64,000 bases of DNA. Origin: Phycisphaerae bacterium (GTDB lineage: Bacteria; Planctomycetota; Phycisphaerae; Phycisphaerales; UBA1924). A model generated the notes under the pieces. That model searched no databases, was not told where the DNA came from, and was given only the letters and a program-made list of their open reading frames with translations. The translations under genes were made by a program, and so were the position numbers. The stretch is taken from NCBI GenBank assembly GCA_016793805.1, contig JAEUIZ010000015.1:47732-111731 (forward strand), given 5' to 3'. The stretch's first letter is position 1. The number at the start of each line of letters is the position of its first letter. Positions 51,864 to 61,417 of this stretch are shown piece by piece.

Positions 51864-53249
51864 ATGGCCCGCCACCACCCCCATCTCGATCCGGGCTACG
51901 TGGCGAGCCAACTCGACGCCCCCGCACGCGCCGACCCCCGCGCCCACCGCCTCCACGTCGCCGCCGCTGCCTTCCTCTGCTTCTTCGTCGGATTCCCCGT
52001 CTCCTTCGTCGAGATTGCCTCCATCCCACTCTTTGTTATCGGGCTCTTTCGGCTCCGTCGCACTTATCGGACCGCGCTCTCTTTCGGTGCTCAGCCGCTC
52101 TTCCTCGTCGTGGTGGCATGGATGGTCTGGCACGGGCTCTCGATCCGCTGGTCGCCCGACCCGGCCCAGGGCTGGCGTGAGTTCGGCAACTGCCGCTGGT
52201 TCTGGGTCACGTTCATGCTCTGGCCCGTGGCGCGCGCGCGCCCCGTGCTCATCGCGGCCCTGGCCGCGGGGCTGCTGTGCGGGGCGGCGAGCCAGGTCGT
52301 CAACGCCCTCGGGCACGCCACGGGCGCGCGCTGGCTCATGCTGACGCCCAACGCGGACCGCAACGCGGGGTGGTGGGAGCCGATCGTGGGCGGGACGCTG
52401 CTGACGGCGGGCCTCGGGCTCCACCTCCCCGCGGCGCTCATGGGCCGCGGACGCGAGCGGCTGATCGCGTGCGCGGGCGCCGTCGTCATGCTCTCGGGGG
52501 TGATCGCCACGGGCACTCGCGGCGCGTGGATCGCCTCGGCCGGGCTGCTCGCGATCGTCGGCGCGGTCGCGGCCGTGCGCTCACTGCGGCGCGGCAGCAG
52601 GGGTGAGCCGAAATCCGCGGTACGAGCCGTGCTGGCGTGGGGGCTGGCCGCGGTCGTTGTCGCGGGGCTGGTGTGGTTGTTGGCCGGGTCCGCGATCGGG
52701 CGGCGTGTCGAGCAGGCGCGCACCGACCTGGCCGCGGCTGCCCGGGGCGAGTATCGCACCGACACTGGCGCGCGCCTCCTGATGTGGACCTGGGCGATCC
52801 GCGAGGCCAGCGCGCGCCCGCTCACGGGCGTGGGCGCGGGGGGCTTCCGGGCGTGGGCGCGCGCGCACGCCGCGGACTATGGCGAGGATGCCGCGAGCCA
52901 GCCGCTGCACACCCACGCGCACTCGGCCCCCTTGCAGATCGCGGCCACCACCGGGCTCGTGGGCGTGGTGCTCGCGGGGCTGGTCATGGGAATCGCCGTC
53001 CGCGGGGGGCTGCGCGAACTCGGGCCGGCAGGGGACGAGGGAGGGCGAGAGGCGGGGGGGTGGTGGGGGGCGCGCGGCGGGATCGGGAGTTATGCCGCGG
53101 GGCCGGGGTTCGCGCTGATCGGCATGGCGCTGGCGGGGCTGTTCGATCCGATCCACCAAACCACGATCACGGGAGCGTGGCTGGCGATCCTGATGGGTCT
53201 GTGCCTGGTGGGTCGGCCGACCCCTCTCGTGCGCGCGCCGGCGTCCTGA
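51864..53249 (+). CDS. O-antigen ligase family membrane protein
   Basis: The protein has 461 residues and about ten membrane helices. The large periplasmic loop with the conserved RxxxW/G-type region is at about 280-350: ARLLMWTWAIREASARPLTG, then GVGAGGFRAWARAHAADYG and the HTHAHSAPLQIAATTGLVG helix. This is the Wzy_C/WaaL pattern. Such enzymes join or polymerise undecaprenyl-linked glycans on the periplasmic face. Its 3' end overlaps the convergent ComEC gene by 83 bases. Confidence 0.88.
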   Translation: MARHHPHLDPGYVASQLDAPARADPRAHRLHVAAAAFLCFFVGFPVSFVEIASIPLFVIGLFRLRRTYRTALSFGAQPLFLVVVAWMVWHGLSIRWSPDPAQGWREFGNCRWFWVTFMLWPVARARPVLIAALAAGLLCGAASQVVNALGHATGARWLMLTPNADRNAGWWEPIVGGTLLTAGLGLHLPAALMGRGRERLIACAGAVVMLSGVIATGTRGAWIASAGLLAIVGAVAAVRSLRRGSRGEPKSAVRAVLAWGLAAVVVAGLVWLLAGSAIGRRVEQARTDLAAAARGEYRTDTGARLLMWTWAIREASARPLTGVGAGGFRAWARAHAADYGEDAASQPLHTHAHSAPLQIAATTGLVGVVLAGLVMGIAVRGGLRELGPAGDEGGREAGGWWGARGGIGSYAAGPGFALIGMALAGLFDPIHQTTITGAWLAILMGLCLVGRPTPLVRAPAS

Positions 53250-55734
53250 ACGACCCGGCGCGGAGGCTCCCGTCGTCGCGGAGTTCGGCCCAGGCGGCGC
53301 CGGACTCGGCGGTGCAGAGCCACAGGCGGGCGGCCCGGGTCGAGGTCCAGCGGGGGTCGTTGGCCCGGGAAGGGCCGGTGGATTGGATGACCACGGTCGG
53401 GTCGAGGTGGCGGAGCCAGTCGATGGCGGCGGGCTTGGCGCTCCCGTGGTGCGGCGCTTCCATGACGGCGATGCGGGGAAGGCCGCCCGCGTCGCGGAGG
53501 GCGTTGATGGCGCGGTCCTGCACGTCGCCGGTGAGGAGGATGGCGTCGGACGCGGGCGCGCGCACGATCGCGACCAGGGAGTGGTTGTTGGACTCGGGCC
53601 AGTCGGCGTCGGGGGGCGGGGAGAGGAACTCGACGGAGGCCCGGCCGAGCGGGATGGCGTGGCCCCGGGCGATGGGCCGGACGGTGACGCCCAGCGTGCG
53701 GAGATGGTGGAGGAGGAAGGCTTCGCCGCCGGCGGGGCGTGACTCGGCGGCGCGGAGGAAGGCGTTGGGGACCAGGAGCGTGCGCAGGCCGATGGCCTCG
53801 GCGACGTCGGCGAGGGCGTTGAAGTGGTCGAGGTTGGGATGGGTGACGACGGCGGTAGGGACGCGCCAGGCGCCCAGGTCGCGGAGGGCGCGGGGGATCA
53901 TCCAGGGGCTGAGCGAGGAGGAGAGCGAGCCGCAGTCCCAGAGGAGGGCGTCGGAGCCGGAGCGGACGAGGTGGCAGGCTCCGTCGCCCACGGCGAGGGA
54001 GTCGATGCGGAGGAGGGTGTGGCGCGGGAGGCGCGGGCCCAGGAGCAGTTCGGCGGCGGTCCAAGCGGTGAGTGCGCAAGCGGCGAAGCGGAAGGCGACG
54101 TCGCGGCGCCGCGGGCGGGAGATGAACAGGAGCACGACCGCGGTGGCGGCGGCGGTCCAGGCGAGCGAGAGCGAGGGGAGCCGGATCGACGATCCCGGGA
54201 TGGCGTCGATGGCGTTGGCGATCGCGGCGCAGGCTTCGGCGCAGGCTCGAAGGGCGTGGGCGAGCCAGTCGTCCGCGGGAGGGACGAGCACGCCCAGCAG
54301 GAGCGCGACGTACGCGCCGGCAAGCAGGAGCGACATGGGTGGGATGAGCAGGAAGCCGCTGAGCAGCGCCGAGGGGCTCAGGAGCCCGGTGTGGTGGGCG
54401 ACGAGCGGCGCGGAGGCCAGGACGCAGAGGAGGGTGGTGCTGGCGAGCCGACGGATCGCGAGGCCGAGGGCGGCGAGAGGCTCGGGGAGGGATCGCTGGA
54501 GCCCTCGGAGGCGCGGGCCAAAGAGGGCGGCGTCGAAGGAGGTGCCGTAGCGGATCATGAGGGCGACCAGGCCAAAGGAGAGTTGGAAGCCCAGGGACCA
54601 GAGGTCGAGGGGTCGGACGATGAGAAGTGCGGCGGCGATCCAGGCGAGGAGGGCGAGGGGGTCGTAGCGCCGGCCGGAGGCGTCGGCGAGGAGGACGGCG
54701 GCAACGGCGAGCGCGCACCGCCAGATGGGGGCGTTGAAGGGGAGGACGGCGAGGTAGACGGCGAGCAGGGCGAGGACGACAAGGGGCTCGAGGGAGCCGA
54801 GGTCGCGCGGGAGGCGGAGGAGGAACAGGCCGACGGAGGTCATCAGGGCGAGGTGGAACCCGGAGATGGCCAGGACGTGGGCGAGCCCGATCCGTGTGAA
54901 GGGACCGCGCACGTCGTCGAGCCCCTGCTCGCGCAGACCGAGGACGAGGTTGGCCAGGAGGGCCCTCGCCGCGGAAGGTTCATGGGCATCGCCGAGGAGG
55001 AGCCGTTGGGCGCGGTGCTGGAGGGACTCGCGGAGTTCGAGCCAGGAAGCACGGAGGGCGTCGAGGGTGGAATCGGGCTTGCCGGCGGTGGAGACGAGTT
55101 GGGCGGCAGGGGCGTGGATCGAGCCGACAACGCCGGCTTGGCGGTCGAGGAGACGACGGTCGGGCTCTCCCGGATTGGCGGGGGCTGTCGGTGGCGAGAA
55201 GATGCCGGTGATCGAGACGACCGAGCCCGGGGCGATGGGCGGGAGTTCGGGGGCGATGACGGATACGCGGACGATGCCGCGGGCGGGCCGGTGGTCGGGT
55301 TCGATGGTGCGGGCGTCAAGGTCGAAGCGCCAGGGAGCGGGCGCGAGGGGCCGGAGGGGCGACGGGGCGTGGCGGTCGCGCTGGGGCGTGGTGCGCGCGA
55401 TGCCGACGATGGTGATGGGGAGCGGCGAGGTTTCGCGCGCGGTGAGGGGATTGACGGCGGGGGACTCGATGAGCCGGAAGGAGAACCACCCGCCGGCGGC
55501 CGAGGCGGCGGCGAGGAAGAGGGCGGCGCGGCAGGCCCACCCAGTGGTGAGGGCGGCCAGCGCGCATCCGGCGCAGGCGACCCCGAACGCGCCCGACGAG
55601 GGGATGCTCGCGTGACGGGCGAGGGTGTAGCCCAGAGTTATGGCGCATACGGCGGCAAGAGCGCGCCACGCGGCGGGAGTGGGCAGGGCATGAGCCACGG
55701 CACCACGATCGCACGCGGCGGCGTTGGTCGTCAA
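53167..55734 (-). CDS. ComEC/Rec2-type DNA-uptake channel protein
   Basis: The protein has 855 residues. TTG 55734 overlaps the stop of the sulfotransferase gene (TTGA), which supports this start. Order: an N-terminal membrane and OB-like region (residues ~1-230), the Competence domain with many helices (about 250-540; GLAHVLAISGFHLALM is the family hallmark), and a C-terminal MBL-like domain (about 575-830; SLAVGDGACHLVRSGSDALL, THPNLDHFNAL, LLTGDVQDRA, APHHGS). The zinc motif is HPNLDH in place of the usual HxDxDH, so its nuclease activity may differ. The protein should form the inner-membrane pore for single-stranded DNA. Confidence 0.92.
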   Translation of the reverse strand: MTTNAAACDRGAVAHALPTPAAWRALAAVCAITLGYTLARHASIPSSGAFGVACAGCALAALTTGWACRAALFLAAASAAGGWFSFRLIESPAVNPLTARETSPLPITIVGIARTTPQRDRHAPSPLRPLAPAPWRFDLDARTIEPDHRPARGIVRVSVIAPELPPIAPGSVVSITGIFSPPTAPANPGEPDRRLLDRQAGVVGSIHAPAAQLVSTAGKPDSTLDALRASWLELRESLQHRAQRLLLGDAHEPSAARALLANLVLGLREQGLDDVRGPFTRIGLAHVLAISGFHLALMTSVGLFLLRLPRDLGSLEPLVVLALLAVYLAVLPFNAPIWRCALAVAAVLLADASGRRYDPLALLAWIAAALLIVRPLDLWSLGFQLSFGLVALMIRYGTSFDAALFGPRLRGLQRSLPEPLAALGLAIRRLASTTLLCVLASAPLVAHHTGLLSPSALLSGFLLIPPMSLLLAGAYVALLLGVLVPPADDWLAHALRACAEACAAIANAIDAIPGSSIRLPSLSLAWTAAATAVVLLFISRPRRRDVAFRFAACALTAWTAAELLLGPRLPRHTLLRIDSLAVGDGACHLVRSGSDALLWDCGSLSSSLSPWMIPRALRDLGAWRVPTAVVTHPNLDHFNALADVAEAIGLRTLLVPNAFLRAAESRPAGGEAFLLHHLRTLGVTVRPIARGHAIPLGRASVEFLSPPPDADWPESNNHSLVAIVRAPASDAILLTGDVQDRAINALRDAGGLPRIAVMEAPHHGSAKPAAIDWLRHLDPTVVIQSTGPSRANDPRWTSTRAARLWLCTAESGAAWAELRDDGSLRAGSFRTPARAREGSADPPGTDPSGSPATLP

Positions 55735-56342
55735 GCCGGGCGAGCGGCCGGCGCGGGCACCGAGACGACCACGGGCTCGGGCTCGATGTCGGGTCGGCGG
55801 TTGGTGTGCGGGAAGGGCTCGGCGGGGACGGGCAGCCCCAGGAATGGGCAGAGCGAGTCCCAGCCCTCGCCGCCGCAGATGTTCAGTTCGAGCAGGTCGC
55901 GCGGGCGGTCGCGGAAGTGATCATGGACGCGAAGGAGGTGGAGGTGGTAGGCGCGGGCGTAGCCGTCGGGATCGAAGCGGGGGCTGCCATAGATCCGCCG
56001 ACGGACCTCCGCGGCGGGTGTGCTGGTGGTGTATCGGGGGTGGTCTCGGCGGGCGAGGTGGGCGCGGATGCTCTCGAGCCAGGGGTCGAGGGGGCGGGTG
56101 GTGAGGATGAAGCGGCTTGCGGGATAGGCCGCGTCGAGTTCCTTGAAGAAGAGGGAGACGGGGATATCGCCCGCGGCGTCGAAGGGGGCGAGCGAGGAGA
56201 ACTCGCCGCGAAGGAAGGGGGCGGGGTCGGGGTAGTGGATGGAGCGGAGGCCGAGGCGGAGGAGGGCGTTGTGGAGGCTGTGGGTGCCGGTCTTGGAGAG
56301 GCCGACGACGAAGACCTTGGGCGTGGCGTTGGAGGGCGGCAT
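55731..56342 (-). CDS. Sulfotransferase-family protein
   Basis: The protein has 203 residues. The PAPS 5'-phosphosulfate loop GLSKTGTHSL is at residues 14-23, and the 3'-phosphate loop corresponds to ILTTRPLDPWLES near 79-91. The family moves sulfate from PAPS to carbohydrate or other hydroxyls. It lies among polysaccharide genes and upstream of a DUF1501 sulfatase-fold system by 37 kb, so sulfated glycans may be made by this organism. It is translationally coupled to comEC. Confidence 0.85.
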   Translation of the reverse strand: MPPSNATPKVFVVGLSKTGTHSLHNALLRLGLRSIHYPDPAPFLRGEFSSLAPFDAAGDIPVSLFFKELDAAYPASRFILTTRPLDPWLESIRAHLARRDHPRYTTSTPAAEVRRRIYGSPRFDPDGYARAYHLHLLRVHDHFRDRPRDLLELNICGGEGWDSLCPFLGLPVPAEPFPHTNRRPDIEPEPVVVSVPAPAARPA

Positions 56343-56437
56343 CTTTGGCTCTGGAGGGCACCGGAAGTATCGGCGGAAGCGGGTGGATTTGTGAATCGGG
56401 GGAGTGCGGCGGTCCGATGGAGCGAGGAGGAGGCCGT

Positions 56438-57046
56438 ATGCCCTTGACGCAGCCCCCCCCGGAGATCGGGTACGACGAGTACGTTCGAGTGCAGATGGAT
56501 CGGAGCCTGCGGATGCGCGGGCACGACCCGCGCGAGCGGTGCGAGTACCTGATCGGGGTGATGTCGCGGTTCGTGGCGAAGGAGCCCCCGCCGCGGGTGC
56601 TGTGCGTGGGATGCCGGAACGGGTACGAGTTGGACCACTTCGCGGCGGCTGGGTACCCCGGCGCGGTGGGGATCGACCTTCACTCGGCGGACCCGCGGAT
56701 CCGGGTCATGGACATGCACGAGATGCGGTTCGAGGACGGGAGTTTCGACGTGGTGTATTCGTGCCACTCGCTGGAGCACGCGTACGACGTTCGGAAGGCG
56801 GGGGGCGAGATCGGTCGGGTGCTGCGGCCCGGAGGTGTGGCGGTGGTGGAGGTCCCGATCGCGTGCGAGCGTCGGAAGGGCGACATGTGGGACTTGGGCG
56901 ATCCGGAGACGATCGCGGAGGTGATCGGGGGCCGGCTGGAGTGGTCGGAGGTGGGGATGCAGTTGGGTGCGAACCAGCGCGTGGCGCGGGCGGTGGTGCG
57001 GGTGGGGGCGAGGATTGCGGGCGTGGGGGGCGGGGGGTCGTCGTGA
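56438..57046 (+). CDS. Class I SAM-dependent methyltransferase
   Basis: The protein has 202 residues; ATG 56438 has GAGGAGG upstream. Motif I is VLCVGCRNGYELDHF (near 51), then GIDLHSADPRIRVMDM, DGSFDVVYSCHSLEH and GEIGRVLRPGGVAVVEVP, as in methyltransferase-11 proteins. It begins an operon with two glycosyltransferases and is probably a glycan-modifying enzyme. The stop overlaps the next start (GTGA). Confidence 0.88.
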   Translation: MPLTQPPPEIGYDEYVRVQMDRSLRMRGHDPRERCEYLIGVMSRFVAKEPPPRVLCVGCRNGYELDHFAAAGYPGAVGIDLHSADPRIRVMDMHEMRFEDGSFDVVYSCHSLEHAYDVRKAGGEIGRVLRPGGVAVVEVPIACERRKGDMWDLGDPETIAEVIGGRLEWSEVGMQLGANQRVARAVVRVGARIAGVGGGGSS

Positions 57047-59100
57047 GGCGGGTGTTCCTGTGTGCGGGGGACGAGTCGGGGTGGGCGATCGACGAGGATC
57101 GGCGGCTGACGGCGTTGTCGCTGGAGGGCGTGGCGCGGGTGGTGGAAAGGCCGGACGAGGCGGAGGTGATCCACGCGTGCTGGTGGGAGCCGCTGATGCG
57201 TCTGCCGCGCGAGGCGGTGGCGGGCAAGCCGGTGGTGTGCCAGATGGCGGGAGACCCGGCGCGGGTGATGTCGGAGCCGGCGTTCGTGGGGGCGATGGGG
57301 CGGGTGACGCAGTGGGTGGCGCAGTCGCGGCACGGGTGGGAGCGGATGCGGGTGCTCTCGGCGGGAGCGGCGCTGGTGCCGTATGCGGTGGACCCGACGC
57401 CGTTCCAGGGTGAGAACGGCCCGGATGATCCGCGGGTGGCGCGGGCGCGGGCGGAGGTCTCGCGTGCGCGGCGGTCGGGCCCGGCGTATGTCGTGGCGAG
57501 TTTCCATCGCGACACGGCCGGGGCGCAGGTGTCGGCGGCGATGGACGTGCCGAAACTGGTGAAGGGTCCGGACGTGCTGGTGGAGGTGCTGTCGGGGCTG
57601 CGAGCGATGGGCGTGCCGGTGGTGGCGCTGCTGGCGGGCCCGAGGCGGCAATGGGTGCGGGCGCGGCTGGCGTCGCGGGGCGTGCCGGTGATCTATGCGG
57701 GGGACGAGCACGCGGGCGACGACTACCCGGCGAACACGCTGCCGCGGGAGCAGTTGGCGCGGCTGTATGCGCTGGCGGACGTGTGCGTCTCGACGAGCCG
57801 GAGCGAGGGCGGGCCGCGGAGCATCCTCGAGGCCGCGGCGGCGGGGATCGCGCAACTGGCGACGCGCACGGGACTGGCGGAAGAGGTGCTGCACCCGGAC
57901 GCGATCGTGGACGACGCGGCCGAGGCGATCGAGCGGATGCGCGCGGACCACGCGGGCGGAGTGCTGCGCCGGCTGGCGCCCGCGTCGCGGGCGCTGGTGC
58001 GGTCGGCGTACACCGTCGAGGCGAATCGGGCCCGCTGGGCCGAGGTGTATCGAGGGCTGGAGGCGCGGCACGAGGGCGGCGCGAGGCAGGGGGCGGTGGT
58101 GGTCCGAGTGTCGCGAGGGCCGGCGGTGCCGCCGAGGCCGACGCGTGCGGGCCGGGTGGGGTTCTGGAACAAGTTCACCACCGGGCCGTGGGGCGGCGGC
58201 AACCAGTTCATGACGGCGCTGATGACGGAGGCGGCGCGGGCGGGCGTGCGCGCGTCGGCCAACGGGGAGGGCGGGAGCGAGACGGAGGAGTTCGCCGGGC
58301 ACGTGGTCAACAGTGTGCAGTTCGACATGGAGCGGTTCGAGGCGATGGTCCGGCCCGGCGCGGCGCGGGTGGTGCACCGCATCGACGGCCCGATCAGCGT
58401 GCTCCGCGGGACGCCCGACTCCATGGAGCAGGACCGGCGCTGCTTCGAGTTCAACCGGACGTACGCGACGGCGACGGTGATCCAGAGTTGGCACACGGTG
58501 CGGGCGCTGGCGGAACTGGGGTTCGCGCCCGTGCGGCCCGTCCTGATCCTCAACGCGGCGGACCCGGCGATCTTCCATCCGCCCGCGACGCCCCGCGAGC
58601 CGGGCCCGCCCCCGGCGCGGCTCCGGATCGTGGCGTCGGCCTGGTCCCCCAGCCCGGGCAAGGGCGCGGCGATCTATGAATGGATGGACCGCAACCTGGA
58701 CCCGGCAAGATATGAGTTTACATTCGTCGGGAACACGCCCGCGGCCCTCCGGCACGCGCGCGTCGTCCCGCCTCTGCCCTCGCGCGAGTTGGCGGCGCTC
58801 CTCCGCGAGCAGGACGTGTACGTGACGGCGAGCCGGAACGATCCGTGCTCCAACGCGCTCATCGAGGCGCTCTCGTGCGGGCTGCCGGCGCTCTACTACG
58901 ACTCGGGCGGGCACCCGGAACTGGTGGGCATGGGCGGGCTCGCGTTCCGCCAGCCCGAGGAGATCCCCGCGCTCCTGGAGCGTCTGCGTGAGCACCACGG
59001 GATGTACCGTCGGCTGATCGCGGTCCCGACGCTGGCGGACGTTGCCCGGCGGTACCTGGACCTCATCTTCGGGGACTCGGCGTACCGGAGCGAGCGATGA
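57043..59100 (+). CDS. Protein with two tandem glycosyltransferase halves
   Basis: The protein has 685 residues, starting at GTG 57043 in a GTGA overlap. Both halves look like GT-B fold, family-4-type enzymes. The first (residues ~1-350) has VPYAVDP and STSRSEGGPRSILEAAAAGI. The second (about 375-680) begins RVGFWNKFTTGPWGGGNQF and has VHRIDGPI and TASRNDPCSNALIEALSCGL. The donor-binding Glu is kept in both (EGG..SILEA; ..ALIEAL). A fused pair suggests two successive sugar transfers, but one half may be non-catalytic. Confidence 0.85.
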   Translation: MRRVFLCAGDESGWAIDEDRRLTALSLEGVARVVERPDEAEVIHACWWEPLMRLPREAVAGKPVVCQMAGDPARVMSEPAFVGAMGRVTQWVAQSRHGWERMRVLSAGAALVPYAVDPTPFQGENGPDDPRVARARAEVSRARRSGPAYVVASFHRDTAGAQVSAAMDVPKLVKGPDVLVEVLSGLRAMGVPVVALLAGPRRQWVRARLASRGVPVIYAGDEHAGDDYPANTLPREQLARLYALADVCVSTSRSEGGPRSILEAAAAGIAQLATRTGLAEEVLHPDAIVDDAAEAIERMRADHAGGVLRRLAPASRALVRSAYTVEANRARWAEVYRGLEARHEGGARQGAVVVRVSRGPAVPPRPTRAGRVGFWNKFTTGPWGGGNQFMTALMTEAARAGVRASANGEGGSETEEFAGHVVNSVQFDMERFEAMVRPGAARVVHRIDGPISVLRGTPDSMEQDRRCFEFNRTYATATVIQSWHTVRALAELGFAPVRPVLILNAADPAIFHPPATPREPGPPPARLRIVASAWSPSPGKGAAIYEWMDRNLDPARYEFTFVGNTPAALRHARVVPPLPSRELAALLREQDVYVTASRNDPCSNALIEALSCGLPALYYDSGGHPELVGMGGLAFRQPEEIPALLERLREHHGMYRRLIAVPTLADVARRYLDLIFGDSAYRSER

Positions 59101-60683
59101 GTCGCGCGTCGCTCCTGATCGCGCTCCCGCACGGGCTGAACGTGAGCGGGGTGACGGCGTGGGCGGTGCGGCTCGCGAGCGGGTTGGCGTCGCGCGGGCG
59201 CGCCGCGGGCCTGATCCTGCACCCGGAGCCGGAGGGGCAGCGAAGGGTTGAGGTGCGGCTGCCCGAGGCCGTGCGCGTGTTCGGGCCGGAGGGGTTCGGG
59301 CCGCTCGACGACGCGGGCGCGGGGGCGATGACGGGGTCGTACGCGCGGGCGATCGGGGCGATGCCCGGGACGGTGGTGCTGAGCCCGAACCTGGTCGCGG
59401 GGTGCTACGCGGTGGCGGCGGGGGTGTCGGGCGAGGCGCGGGTCGTCGGATGGGCGCACAGCGACAACGAGTACGACGCGCGAGTGCTGGAGCACTACGC
59501 ACCGATGCTGGGGGCGGCGGTGGCGGTGAGCGAGCGGCTGGAGCGCAGGCTCAGCGCGGGCCCTCTGGCTGAAGTGCTGTCGCGCGTGCCGTATGGTGTC
59601 GAGGTTCCCGCGGCGTGTCCGGCGCGTGGGAGCGGGGGGCCTCCGCGGCTGCTGTATGGCGGGCGGCTCGAGCACCGGCAGAAGCGGGTGCTGGCGCTGG
59701 TGCGGATGTCGCGGCTGCTGACGGCCCGGGGCGTGGGGCACACGCTGACGATCCTGGGCGACGGGCCGGCGCGGGACGAGGTGGCGCGCGAGATCGAGGG
59801 CGCGCCGGACTGCCGGCTGCTCGGGGCGGTCGGGCCCGAGGGTGTGCGCGCGGCGCTGGCCGCCCACGACGCGCTCGTGCTGGCGTCGCGGTACGAGGGC
59901 CTGAGCGTGGCGATGCTCGAGGCGATGGCGGCGGGGTGCGTCCCGATCGTCACGCGGACCGAGTCGGGCGCGCTCGAGGCGATCGCGGACCGCGAGAGCG
60001 GCGTGGTCGCGGACGTCTCGCCCGACGCGGACGAGGACGAGGCGGCGCGGGCGCTGGCCGAGGCGGTCGCATGGTGGGCGGGTCGGGCGAGCGCTGAGCG
60101 CGAGGCGATGGCCCGGCGGGCGCACGCGGTGGCGCGCGAGCGGTACTCGATCGAGCGGCACTTGGACGCGGTGGAGCGGATCATCGACGCGGTGGCGGCG
60201 GGTCCGGCGCGTCCGTGGCCGCGCGAGAGGCCGACGGGTTTCGTCGAGGGCGGGTCGATTCCGGCGGACGGTGCGGCGCGGATGTCGGCGGTGCTGGCGT
60301 CGCTCGCGGGCCGGCGCGTGGTCATCCACGGGTGCGGGGCGCACACGCGGGGTCTGTGGTCGGCGATCGAGCGCGGGCCGGCGGTGGTGGTGGGGGTGGT
60401 GGACGACGATCGGCAGCGGCAGGGCACGACGATGCGCGGGCTGCCAGTGGTGGGGCCCGAGGGGGTGTGGGCGCTGGGGGCAACGGACGTGGTGATCAGT
60501 TCATGGATGCACGAGGGCGCGATCTGGGCGCGGCGCAGGGTGTACGAGTCGCGCGGGCTTCGGGTGCATCGGCTGTACGGCGTGGATCACGCCGCGGCGC
60601 GAGCGGGGCGCGAGGCCCGGGCCGCGGCGACGATCTCGTCGGGCCCCCCGGCTTCGAGGCCCTCGATGAGCAGCCCCGCGTAG
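59097..60683 (+). CDS. Family 4 glycosyltransferase with extra C-terminal Rossmann-like domain
   Basis: The protein has 528 residues. The start overlaps the previous stop (ATGA). Residues ~1-360 are a GT4 enzyme: SGVTAWAVRLASGLASRG, VGWAHSDNEYDARVLEHY, VPYGVE, LLYGGRLEHRQKRV and SRYEGLSVAMLEAMAAGCVP. After a linker, about 400-495 contains RVVIHGCGAHTRGLWSAI, GVVDDDR and VVISSWMHEGAIWARRRVYE, like the nucleotide-binding domain found in PglD-type acyltransferases and some sugar methyltransferases. The 3' end overlaps the convergent gene by 97 bases. Confidence 0.87.
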   Translation: MSRASLLIALPHGLNVSGVTAWAVRLASGLASRGRAAGLILHPEPEGQRRVEVRLPEAVRVFGPEGFGPLDDAGAGAMTGSYARAIGAMPGTVVLSPNLVAGCYAVAAGVSGEARVVGWAHSDNEYDARVLEHYAPMLGAAVAVSERLERRLSAGPLAEVLSRVPYGVEVPAACPARGSGGPPRLLYGGRLEHRQKRVLALVRMSRLLTARGVGHTLTILGDGPARDEVAREIEGAPDCRLLGAVGPEGVRAALAAHDALVLASRYEGLSVAMLEAMAAGCVPIVTRTESGALEAIADRESGVVADVSPDADEDEAARALAEAVAWWAGRASAEREAMARRAHAVARERYSIERHLDAVERIIDAVAAGPARPWPRERPTGFVEGGSIPADGAARMSAVLASLAGRRVVIHGCGAHTRGLWSAIERGPAVVVGVVDDDRQRQGTTMRGLPVVGPEGVWALGATDVVISSWMHEGAIWARRRVYESRGLRVHRLYGVDHAAARAGREARAAATISSGPPASRPSMSSPA

Positions 60684-61342
60684 TACGCCTGCGGGCCGGT
60701 GGCATGGGCGAGCAACCCGGGGATGAAGGCGGCGCAGACGTGCCGGGCCGCGGGCGAGGCGGCGCGGGCCATGTCGAGGTAGTAGCGGGGGAGTTTGCCG
60801 GTGGGGAGCATGGGGACGGCGCGGAGTGCGGCGGCCTCGTCGACGACGCGAGCGATCTCGGGCCCGAGGGTGGACGCCACGTCGTCAAAGGAGACGGCGC
60901 CGGACTCGGTGGGCTCGAGCACGAGTGCGGCGGCGAGTTCCTCGTCGCTCCCGCCGTGCGCGAGGAGCATGGAGACGGCGGCGAGCCGCTGGGCGAGCGA
61001 GGTTCGGCCATCGAGGCCCCGGCCCGCGAGCGCCAGGGCTGTCCCCAGGGGGGACGAGTCGGACGATGGGGCGGCGGGCGCGTGTACCGGGGGCGCGTGG
61101 TGCGCGGCGCGAGCGCGCGAGGGGGCCTCGGCGTGTCGGCGGCGCGGGGCCTCGGTGCCGAGGGTCCGGCGGGCCTCTTTCATCAGGCGCGTCGCCTCGT
61201 CCGCGTTCTCGACGATGTACGCGACACGATCGAAGTCGGCGGCGAGGAGGTCGGCGAGGCTGAGGATCCCGATGCGGTTCAGCCCGACCACCGCGGACTG
61301 CGTGATCCCGGGGAGTTCGTTGATGCGCTTGTCCTTGGCCAT
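60587..61342 (-). CDS. Helix-hairpin-helix protein with degenerate RelA-type HD half
   Basis: The protein has 251 residues; ATG 61342 has GGAGGAGGGA upstream. Residues 5-45 (INELPGITQSAVVGLNRIGI) form a DUF4332-like helix-hairpin-helix. After a His/Pro/Ala linker, about 115-205 follows the RelA/SpoT HD domain order: MLLAHGGSDEELAAALVLEP, then SFDDVASTLGPEIARVVDEA. The His-Asp pair expected in 'LLHDVVED' is replaced by VLEPTE, so it cannot be a normal ppGpp hydrolase. Both assignments are by eye. Role unknown. Confidence 0.65.
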   Translation of the reverse strand: MAKDKRINELPGITQSAVVGLNRIGILSLADLLAADFDRVAYIVENADEATRLMKEARRTLGTEAPRRRHAEAPSRARAAHHAPPVHAPAAPSSDSSPLGTALALAGRGLDGRTSLAQRLAAVSMLLAHGGSDEELAAALVLEPTESGAVSFDDVASTLGPEIARVVDEAAALRAVPMLPTGKLPRYYLDMARAASPAARHVCAAFIPGLLAHATGPQAYYAGLLIEGLEAGGPDEIVAAARASRPARAAA

Positions 61343-61417
61343 GGCGGTCCCTCCTCCGAAGGAGAATCGACCGAGCCAACGAGCCGGCGGAGTGAAATCG
61401 GGCGCGGGCGTGGCGGA

